Positions 1 through 5,366 of a DNA stretch of 5,366 nucleotides are shown piece by piece. Position numbers and translations under genes: made by a program. The DNA comes from Flavobacteriales bacterium UBA6049 (GTDB taxonomy: Bacteria; Bacteroidota; Bacteroidia; Flavobacteriales_G; Salibacteraceae), in NCBI GenBank assembly GCA_002429085.1, contig DIYR01000149.1, forward strand, positions 1 to 5,366, in the 5' to 3' direction. How positions within the stretch are numbered: position 1 is the stretch's first letter; each line of letters starts with the position of its first letter. The notes beneath the pieces were generated by a model. The model saw only the letters and a program-made list of their open reading frames with translations. It was not told the DNA's origin and made no database searches.

Positions 1-1399
1 CTTTCTTAGTCAATTCAACGTTGTCAGCACCATAAACTGTGCGAGCCACTTTTTCCATTTTCTCTACCAATGAATCTTCGTTTTGATAGGTAGGAATAAA
101 GTCTTGTTGACATTTTGATACTGCTTCAACTACTTTATCGGCAAGATCAGTAGTCCCTTTACTTCCTTCAGCAAAACCAGTAGCTACCGAAACAGAGGTG
201 CCTTGCTTTTGGCAGTAGTTACTCAACCAGTTGATTTCATCATCCGTATCAGTAGCAAACTTATTGATGGCCACAACCACAGGAACACCAAACGAATGGA
301 TAGTTTCAATATGCTTTTTCAGATTTTCAACTCCTGCCGCTAAGGCTTTAACATTCTCGTTGGTTAACTCAGAAAGTTTGACACCTCCGTGATATTTGAG
401 CGCTCTAATCGTAGCAACAATGACAACTGCTTTAGGAGAAATGCCCGCTTTTCTACACTTGATATTGAAGAATTTTTCGGCACCTAAATCTGCCCCGAAA
501 CCAGCTTCTGTTACTGTGTAATCTGCTAGTTTCATGCTCATCTTGGTGGCAATAACAGAGTTAGTTCCTTGCGCAATGTTAGCGAAAGGTCCACCATGAA
601 TAATGACTGGATTCGATTCTAAGGTTTGTACCAAGTTTGGTTTGATGGCATCTTTTAAAAGAATAGCCATAGCTCCTTCTGCTTTTAAATCTTTTGCAAA
701 AACAGGTCTTCCATCAAAGGTGTCTCCAATGTATATGTTTCCTAAACGTTCTTTTAGGTCAGAAAAGCTTTCGGCTAAACATAGAATAGCCATCACTTCT
801 GATGCTGCAGTAATATTGAATCCTGCTTCACGAGGAAAACCTCCTGTTTTACCACCTAAGCCAGAAACGATATTTCGTAGTGCACGATCGTTCATATCCA
901 TTACGCGCTTCCACGTTACGGTACGAGGATCAATTCCTAATGAATCTGACTTCTTTTGAACGTCATTATCGATCAATGCAGCCAATAAGTTGTTGGCTTT
1001 TTCAATAGCATTAAAATCTCCAGTGAAGTGTAAGTTAATGTCCTCCATTGGAATTACTTGGCTATAGCCACCACCAGCAGCCCCACCTTTAATTCCAAAC
1101 ACTGGTCCTAACGAAGGTTCACGAAGCGCAGCAGCTGCTTTTTTGCCAATTCGATTTAGTCCATCAGTTAAACCAATGGTAGCTGTTGTTTTACCCTCTC
1201 CAGAAGGAGTTGGAGTAATAGCTGTTACCAATACTAAGTTACCTTCTCCTTTGGCTGGTTGTTGAAGAATGTCTAATGGTAGTTTGGCTTTGTGTTTACC
1301 ATACGCCTCAAGCTGACCTGCGTCTATTTGCAGTTTGTTAGCTATTTCGTTGATGTGTTTTGGCGTTACGCTGTGTGCAATTTCTAAATCGGTTGCCAT
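1..1399 (-). CDS. fhs: Formate-tetrahydrofolate ligase (10-formyl-THF synthetase), 3' end cut by window edge
   Basis: This enzyme joins formate to tetrahydrofolate using ATP, giving 10-formyl-THF for purine synthesis and other one-carbon reactions in the cytoplasm. The 466 codons visible read as one uninterrupted frame. They show the ATP-binding loop TPSGEGKTT (residues 64-72), the first family signature GIKGGAAGGGY (102-112) followed by SQVIPMEDINLHFTGD, and the second signature VATIRALKYHGG (328-339). The family is usually about 555 residues long, so roughly 90 C-terminal residues lie beyond the left edge; this is an edge effect, not a broken gene. The ATG at 1399 is the only ATG after an in-frame TAA at 1436-1438, which fixes the start well. 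No Shine-Dalgarno is seen; the bases before the start are AT-rich, as is usual in Bacteroidota. The gene follows the dehydrogenase gene after 59 bp and probably has its own promoter. The identification is very secure. Confidence 0.97.
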   Translation of the reverse strand, partial: MATDLEIAHSVTPKHINEIANKLQIDAGQLEAYGKHKAKLPLDILQQPAKGEGNLVLVTAITPTPSGEGKTTATIGLTDGLNRIGKKAAAALREPSLGPVFGIKGGAAGGGYSQVIPMEDINLHFTGDFNAIEKANNLLAALIDNDVQKKSDSLGIDPRTVTWKRVMDMNDRALRNIVSGLGGKTGGFPREAGFNITAASEVMAILCLAESFSDLKERLGNIYIGDTFDGRPVFAKDLKAEGAMAILLKDAIKPNLVQTLESNPVIIHGGPFANIAQGTNSVIATKMSMKLADYTVTEAGFGADLGAEKFFNIKCRKAGISPKAVVIVATIRALKYHGGVKLSELTNENVKALAAGVENLKKHIETIHSFGVPVVVAINKFATDTDDEINWLSNYCQKQGTSVSVATGFAEGSKGTTDLADKVVEAVSKCQQDFIPTYQNEDSLVEKMEKVARTVYGADNVELTKK

Positions 1400-1401
1400 A
1401 G

Positions 1402-1441
1402 TTGTAAAATATGGACGCAAATTATAGAATGCCTTTTACAA
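1402..1441. repeat. 8-bp inverted repeat across the fhs promoter region
   Basis: TTGTAAAA at 1402-1409 is matched by its exact reverse complement TTTTACAA at 1434-1441. The 24 bp between them contain the putative -7 box. The arm centres are 32 bp apart, about three helical turns, so both would face the same side of the DNA. This geometry could suit a dimeric regulator of fhs. An 8-bp pair in a short AT-rich gap can also arise by chance, so the functional reading is weak although the repeat itself is certain. Confidence 0.3.
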
Positions 1442-1448
1442 GACCCAA
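1418..1448 (-). promoter_or_regulatory. Possible Bacteroidota-type promoter for fhs
   Basis: The 59-bp gap before fhs holds, on the minus strand, a TTG (1446-1448), then 19 bp, then TATAATTTG (1418-1426). The known Bacteroidota pattern is TTG near -33 and TAnnTTTG near -7, so the second box is one base too long for an exact match. Its position would give a leader of roughly 10-15 nt before the fhs ATG. No terminator-like hairpin with a T-run is visible in the gap, so read-through from the upstream gene is also possible. This is a pattern match only; AT-rich gaps produce such matches by chance. Confidence 0.35.
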
Positions 1449-1458
1449 TAAAATGGAG

Positions 1459-4398
1459 TTATTCAGCAGGTTTTAAAGCCGCTAATAATGCTTCTACAGG
1501 ATGTAGTGATTTTCGTTCTGTACCATCTTTAATTTGATGACGACAACTGGTGCCAGCAGCTATGATTATTTGATCTTCAGTAGCTTTTCTAATAGCTGGA
1601 AATAGCGTTGTTTCACCAATCTTCATTGATAAATCGTAATGCTTGTCTTGATATCCAAATGACCCAGCCATTCCACAACATCCCGAAGGAATTAATCTTG
1701 CTTCATAGTTTGCTGGAAGATTCATGATTTTACGCGTGAAATGTTGACTACTCAATGCTTTTTGATGGCAATGAACGTGAATCAAACACGAGACTTTTTT
1801 TGAGGTAAACTGCGATGGGGTCAATTTCCCACAATCCATCAATTTTGCTATAAACTCTTCGAAGGTGTAAGTGTATTCAGCAATGTTTTTTGCCGCTATT
1901 TGTTCTTGATTGTGCAACAAATCAGGATATTCATCTCTAAACGTTAGTAAGGCAGAAGGTTCAATACCGATAAGTGGACAATCTGAATGGATTAAATCTT
2001 TAAGGGCGAGAGTGTTTTTTTCAGCGCAGGCTTTGGCTTCAGTTAACATTCCTTTAGAGAGGAAAGTTCTTCCACTTTCAGAAGGTTGTACCCATTGAGC
2101 ACGAATGCCAATTCGTTCGAAGAAATGATACATGGCTTTACCAATATGAGTATCGTTTAAATTGGTGAATTCATCTACATATACAACACAGTCGATTTGC
2201 TTAGTTGACAGTGTTGTTTGCTTCGAAATCCACTTCAGTAAACTTTCTGACTGGATTGCAGGAATGCTACGTTTATCAGAAAATCCAAGAATAGATTTGA
2301 GTGCTTTTTTACCAATTGAGCTTGCATTAATTGCATTTGCAAGAGGTGCAATCGGTTGGATTTTTTTGGCGAGTTGATTGTAGTTTCCTATCAACTTGGT
2401 TTTTAGTGGAATTCCTTCTTTTAGATGACGTTGATGCTCAAATTCAGCCTTTATTTTGGCCATGTCTACACTACTGGGGCATTCTTTTTTACATCCTTTA
2501 CAACTGATGCAATGTTCTAAAGAAGCAATTGGTTCTTCAGCAACAAAATGTTTATCATCTGTTTTGAAATGCTCTCGCAACATGTTAGCACGGGCGCGAG
2601 TAGTATACAGCTCATCTTTGGTGGCCATGTAAGTAGGACACATGATACCGCCAATCAATTCAGATTTCCTACAATCGCCAGAGCCATTACATAACTCAAT
2701 GCTTCTAATTAGACCTTCGTGCTCTTTAAAAGAAAGAGATGTGTTGAATCGAGGTGTCTCTTGATTTGGTTCATAGCGCAACGAAGAATTCATGGGAGGT
2801 GTATCAACAATCTTGTTTGGATTGAAGAGATTATTCGGGTCCCATGTTTGTTTCAGCGATCGGAATAACTCGTACATCTCATTACCAACCATGTATGGAA
2901 TAAACTCACCTCTTAAACGCCCATCTCCATGTTCGCCACTCAATGCACCACGGTATTTTTTTACGAGCGTAGCAATTTCTTGTAAGATGGTTCTAAATAG
3001 CTCGTTTCCATGCTTGGTTTTTAAGTTCAGAATAGGTCGTAAGTGCAATTCTCCGCTCCCAGCATGAGCGTAATGCACACACTCTAACTGATACTTTGAA
3101 AGTGTTTCGTTAAACTCTTTGATGTAGTTAGGAAGATCTTCTACTTTAACTGCCGTATCTTCAATTACGGGGGCAGGTTTGGCATCCCCAGGAATGTTAG
3201 ATAGTAATCCCAATCCTGCTTTACGTAGATTCCAAACTTTCGCACAATCACTTCCGAAAAGAATAGGGAAGTGGTAACCATATCCTTGTTCTTTCAATCG
3301 AACAATTAATCGATTTGCTCTTTCTTCAACTTGCTCTCTTGAATGATCTAATAGTTGAATTACCAATAATGCTTGTGGCTCTCCTTTAATGAAGAAACGA
3401 TTGATACTATGCTCTGCACTGTTTTTTGTGCAATCTAAAATATAGTGATCCATCAACTCAACCGCCCCAGGATTCTCATCAAGTGCCAAAATGGTAGACT
3501 CTAACGATTGATAGAGATCATTAAAATGCACACACAATAGTCCTTGAACTGGAGGTGGCAGAGGAGTAACCTTTAATTTGGCTTGAGTGATAAAACACAA
3601 GGTTCCTTCAGAACCAGCAATCAACTGACATAAATTGAAGGGCTTTTGAGAATCTTTTGAAAACACTTCGGCATCCATTAACATGTCTAAGGCATACCCA
3701 GTATTTCGCCTTGGGATATCAATATTTGGAAATGAATCTAAGATGTGTGCTCTAGTATCATTATTTGAAAGGTGCTGATATGCCCACTGATAGATTTCTT
3801 GTTCAAGTTGGCTTACAGCAGTTTTACCTGATACTTTATCGTGAAATTGTTCGTCACTTAAATTTTTAAAGGTGGTGAAGGAACCATCGGCTAGAATTAC
3901 ATCAACTTCTAGCAAATGTTCACGGGTACTACCATACATTACGCTATTAGATCCACAAGAATTGTTGCCAATCATTCCACCAATCATAGCTCTATTGGCA
4001 GTGGATGTTTCTGGCCCAAACAAGAAACCGTGAGGTTTTAAGAATTGATTGAGCTCATCACGTACTACACCAGGTTGAACAGTAACCCAGTTTTCTTCTG
4101 AGTTCAATTCTATTATTTGATTGAATGTTCGAGATACGTCTACCACAATTCCACTACCAACTACTTGTCCGGCTAACGATGTGCCAGCCGTTCTAGGAAT
4201 TAAACCAATTTGGTGCTTACAGGCGAAACCTACTAGTTGTTGAATGGCTTTTGTAGAATTAGGAAAAGCTACTGCTGTAGGTAACTCCCGGTACGCTGAT
4301 GCATCAGTGGCATAAGCAACACGATGGTTTTGATCGATGTGAAATTCACCATCGAATACCTTTGTAAAGTCTATAATGTTTTGTTGGGAAAAGCGCAT
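1459..4398 (-). CDS. Fused FAD-linked oxidase / [4Fe-4S] dehydrogenase, YdiJ / D-2-hydroxyacid (D-2-hydroxyglutarate or D-lactate) dehydrogenase type
   Basis: This 979-residue protein joins a GlcD-like flavin half to a GlcF-like iron-sulfur half, the layout of E. coli YdiJ (about 1,018 residues). The FAD-binding PCMH domain covers about 38-280, with PRTAGTSLAGQVV (68-80), GPETSTANRAMIGGMIGNNSCGS (128-150) and GSEGTLCFITQAKL (262-275). The FAD-oxidase C-terminal domain covers about 285-535, with HAGSGELHLRP (445-455) and SGEHGDGR (487-494); H445, H452 and E489 are the likely metal ligands. The ferredoxin-like part has C570, C576 and C587 (CNGSGDC...MCP) and a complete CxxCxxCxxxCP set at C630, C633, C636 and C640. 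The C-terminal Cys-rich part retains HCHQKAL (876-882) and SGCCGMAGSFG (905-915). No signal peptide or membrane segment is seen. Such enzymes oxidise a D-2-hydroxy acid to the 2-oxo acid and pass electrons through Fe-S clusters to a carrier; the substrate cannot be read from the sequence. The start lies 4 nt after the paaD stop, implying co-transcription with paaC and paaD. Confidence 0.9.
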   Translation of the reverse strand: MRFSQQNIIDFTKVFDGEFHIDQNHRVAYATDASAYRELPTAVAFPNSTKAIQQLVGFACKHQIGLIPRTAGTSLAGQVVGSGIVVDVSRTFNQIIELNSEENWVTVQPGVVRDELNQFLKPHGFLFGPETSTANRAMIGGMIGNNSCGSNSVMYGSTREHLLEVDVILADGSFTTFKNLSDEQFHDKVSGKTAVSQLEQEIYQWAYQHLSNNDTRAHILDSFPNIDIPRRNTGYALDMLMDAEVFSKDSQKPFNLCQLIAGSEGTLCFITQAKLKVTPLPPPVQGLLCVHFNDLYQSLESTILALDENPGAVELMDHYILDCTKNSAEHSINRFFIKGEPQALLVIQLLDHSREQVEERANRLIVRLKEQGYGYHFPILFGSDCAKVWNLRKAGLGLLSNIPGDAKPAPVIEDTAVKVEDLPNYIKEFNETLSKYQLECVHYAHAGSGELHLRPILNLKTKHGNELFRTILQEIATLVKKYRGALSGEHGDGRLRGEFIPYMVGNEMYELFRSLKQTWDPNNLFNPNKIVDTPPMNSSLRYEPNQETPRFNTSLSFKEHEGLIRSIELCNGSGDCRKSELIGGIMCPTYMATKDELYTTRARANMLREHFKTDDKHFVAEEPIASLEHCISCKGCKKECPSSVDMAKIKAEFEHQRHLKEGIPLKTKLIGNYNQLAKKIQPIAPLANAINASSIGKKALKSILGFSDKRSIPAIQSESLLKWISKQTTLSTKQIDCVVYVDEFTNLNDTHIGKAMYHFFERIGIRAQWVQPSESGRTFLSKGMLTEAKACAEKNTLALKDLIHSDCPLIGIEPSALLTFRDEYPDLLHNQEQIAAKNIAEYTYTFEEFIAKLMDCGKLTPSQFTSKKVSCLIHVHCHQKALSSQHFTRKIMNLPANYEARLIPSGCCGMAGSFGYQDKHYDLSMKIGETTLFPAIRKATEDQIIIAAGTSCRHQIKDGTERKSLHPVEALLAALKPAE

Positions 4399-4402
4399 TG
4401 AA

Positions 4403-4891
4403 TTAGATGCACTTGAAATAATCGAATGGTTCTAGACAATCGTTGCATTTGTACAACGATTTGCAAGCCGTTGATCCAAATTGACTGATCATTTCGGTGT
4501 TTTTGGACTTGCAATGTGGGCAAGTAACTTGTTTTGGTTCGCCTTGAAGTAAAGACTTGTTTACTGAGCTTTCTTCAGGTGGAGCAATTCCATATTCTTG
4601 CAATTTTTGACGACCTTTTTTGGTCAACCAATCGGTAGTCCAAGCTGGAGTAAGCACTTCATTTACTTCAACTTTGTTGTAGCCATTAGCTTTCAAACAA
4701 GCCTTTATTTCATCGGCTATGGTTTGCATGGCTGGACATCCAGAATAAGTAGGAGTGAGGTCTATGTGAATGGCATCGTCAATTTCTTTAATTGAACGAA
4801 CCACCCCCATATCCATGATAGTTAGAACAGGTATCTCTGGATCAGATACCTGTTCTAACAATTCTGCTATATGTGTTCGTGTTGTTACCAT
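4403..4891 (-). CDS. paaD: Phenylacetyl-CoA epoxidase system protein PaaD (also called PaaJ)
   Basis: PaaD is a small cytoplasmic protein of the phenylacetate pathway. It is needed for an active PaaABCE epoxidase, probably by helping Fe-S or metal assembly rather than catalysis. The 162 residues begin with a MIP18 / DUF59 domain (about 5-85) containing the family segment VSDPEIPVLTIMDMGVVR (15-32) and TPTYSGCPA (46-54, with C52). A C-terminal zinc ribbon follows, with CPHC (124-127) and CNDC (149-152). The tail QFGSTACKSLYKCNDCLEPF then DYFKCI is the hallmark that separates PaaD from the shorter SufT-like DUF59 proteins. Length is normal and no key Cys is missing. The ATG overlaps the paaC stop (ATGGTAA), so translation is probably coupled to paaC. 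The next gene begins 4 nt after its stop. A perfect 16-bp hairpin sits in codons 11-24 and is listed separately. Confidence 0.95.
   Translation of the reverse strand: MVTTRTHIAELLEQVSDPEIPVLTIMDMGVVRSIKEIDDAIHIDLTPTYSGCPAMQTIADEIKACLKANGYNKVEVNEVLTPAWTTDWLTKKGRQKLQEYGIAPPEESSVNKSLLQGEPKQVTCPHCKSKNTEMISQFGSTACKSLYKCNDCLEPFDYFKCI
4438..4461. repeat. 8-bp inverted repeat in the 3' part of paaD
   Basis: AATCGTTG (4438-4445) and CAACGATT (4454-4461) are exact reverse complements around an 8-nt loop. They fall in the codons for the zinc-ribbon segment KSLYKCNDC, about 35-60 nt before the paaD stop. The stem is short, has no T-run, and may be a by-product of the codons used. It is recorded because it is the second stem-loop in the same small gene. 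Confidence 0.3.
4821..4859. repeat. Perfect 16-bp inverted repeat (hairpin) inside the 5' part of paaD
   Basis: GTTAGAACAGGTATCT (4821-4836) and AGATACCTGTTCTAAC (4844-4859) are exact reverse complements, separated by the 7 bases CTGGATC. In the paaD mRNA this gives a 16-bp stem without mismatch and a 7-nt loop GATCCAG. It starts 33 nt into the gene and runs from the last base of codon 11 to the second base of codon 24. These codons spell LEQVSDPEIPVL, the ordinary family sequence, so the repeat is not an insertion that disturbs the protein. There is no T-run after it, which argues against an intrinsic terminator. No other copy is present in the window. The structure is certain; its role is unknown. 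Confidence 0.9.
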
Positions 4892-5366
4892 TTAGCGTCT
4901 GGGTAGCATCTAGGTAGATACTGCATTTCAGCTAAGATAAAGCCCATTTCTTCCGAATGAATTCCTTTAAGCTTCGCACCACTTTGCATCCAAGTTTCAC
5001 TAGGATAAGTTAACGTAGCTTCTTCAAATACCTCTTTTACTTTCGCTTCCCACTTTGTCTTAATTTCCGAAAGATCAGGTGCAATACCAGCTTCAATTAA
5101 TAATTGATCTACTTCGTCCATATCGAACAATTCACCAGTATACATCCAAAGTTCATCAATGGCATTTTGCATACGTTCATGAGACTCTTCTGTTCCATCT
5201 CCTAAGCGAATAACCCAATCACTATCATGACGTAGGTGATAGGTTACTTCTTTTAACGATTTAGTGGCAATTGCTGCCAATTGTTCGTCTTTAGATTTTA
5301 CCAATTCGTTTAGCAAATAGTAATTGAATACATCAAAGAAAAATGAACGCATGATGGTTTGTCCCC
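4885..5366 (-). CDS. paaC: Phenylacetyl-CoA epoxidase subunit PaaC (also called PaaI), 5' end cut by window edge
   Basis: PaaC is the non-catalytic ferritin-like partner of PaaA in the cytoplasmic complex that converts phenylacetyl-CoA to its ring-1,2-epoxide. The frame is open to the right edge: the codons before the internal Met at 5352 read GQTI, matching the family's N-G-x-F-x-x-T-I segment, so that Met is not the real start. About 159 residues are visible, corresponding to roughly the last two thirds of the 248-residue E. coli protein; some 90 N-terminal residues lie outside. Numbering from the Met at 5352, recognisable stretches are KSKDEQLAAIATKSLKEVTYHLRH (19-42, with the E-x-x-x-H pattern at 35-39), LWMYTGELFDMDEVD (68-82) and HSEEMGFILAEMQYLPR (132-148) near the C-terminus. 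The stop overlaps the paaD start by 7 nt, pointing to translational coupling. paaA and paaB would be expected upstream, outside the window. Confidence 0.95.
   Translation of the reverse strand, partial: GQTIMRSFFFDVFNYYLLNELVKSKDEQLAAIATKSLKEVTYHLRHDSDWVIRLGDGTEESHERMQNAIDELWMYTGELFDMDEVDQLLIEAGIAPDLSEIKTKWEAKVKEVFEEATLTYPSETWMQSGAKLKGIHSEEMGFILAEMQYLPRCYPDAKW

Noticed and set aside
832..843. Small stem GAGG-AAAA-CCTC within fhs
   Set aside because: The stem is only 4 bp and lies in conserved coding sequence, well within chance.
603..959. 118-codon open frame on the plus strand
   Set aside because: It lies antisense within fhs, whose minus-strand frame encodes the conserved ligase throughout. 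The plus-strand translation has no recognisable family features, so it is a shadow frame.
1910..3067. Three plus-strand open frames of 62-91 codons (1910-2098, 2162-2377, 2792-3067)
   Set aside because: All lie antisense within the dehydrogenase gene, show no recognisable motif or start context, and are explained by the conserved minus-strand protein.
3132..3141. 10-bp palindrome GAAGATCTTC in the dehydrogenase gene
   Set aside because: About five perfect 10-bp palindromes are expected by chance in a window of this size, and nothing around it suggests a function.
4598..4795. 65-codon plus-strand open frame
   Set aside because: It is antisense within paaD, low in complexity and rich in Phe, and resembles nothing I recognise; paaD explains the sequence.
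4821..4859. Intrinsic terminator reading of the paaD hairpin
   Set aside because: The stem is strong but no T-run follows on either strand, and it lies in the 5' part of a complete coding gene with tightly coupled genes downstream.
4885..5352. Reading paaC as a complete 155-residue gene starting at the ATG at 5352
   Set aside because: The frame stays open to the window edge and the codons before that Met match the conserved PaaC segment, so the gene is cut by the edge and is not a short independent gene.

Overview
This window is fully coding on the minus strand. It reads like a piece of a Bacteroidota chromosome, most likely of the Flavobacteriales. The support for that is AT-rich DNA, the absence of Shine-Dalgarno sequences before the starts, a possible TTG / TAnnTTTG-type promoter, and protein sequences resembling that group's versions of these families. 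The lineage call is an inference from recalled family resemblance, not from a search.

In the direction of transcription (high to low coordinates) the layout is as follows. The C-terminal two thirds of paaC runs in from the right edge. It overlaps by 7 nt the complete paaD gene. Four bases further on is a 979-codon gene for a fused flavin / iron-sulfur dehydrogenase of the YdiJ / D-2-hydroxyacid dehydrogenase type. A 59-bp gap with a possible promoter follows, and then fhs (formate-tetrahydrofolate ligase), which runs off the left edge without its last ~90 codons. There is no gene-free stretch above 300 bases, and I saw no tRNA, rRNA, mobile element or CRISPR array.

PaaC and PaaD belong to the phenylacetyl-CoA epoxidase system: PaaC is the structural partner of the catalytic PaaA, and PaaD is thought to help in Fe-S or metal maturation. 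The tight spacing suggests the flavin / Fe-S dehydrogenase is made from the same transcript, although its link to phenylacetate breakdown is not obvious. fhs is a one-carbon metabolism gene and probably starts its own transcript.

The most striking feature that the genes do not explain is a perfect 16-bp inverted repeat with a 7-nt loop, inside the start of paaD at 4821-4859. It is written entirely into the codons of the family's conserved DPEIPVL segment. It would form a strong mRNA hairpin about 33 nt after the paaD start codon, close to the paaC/paaD overlap.
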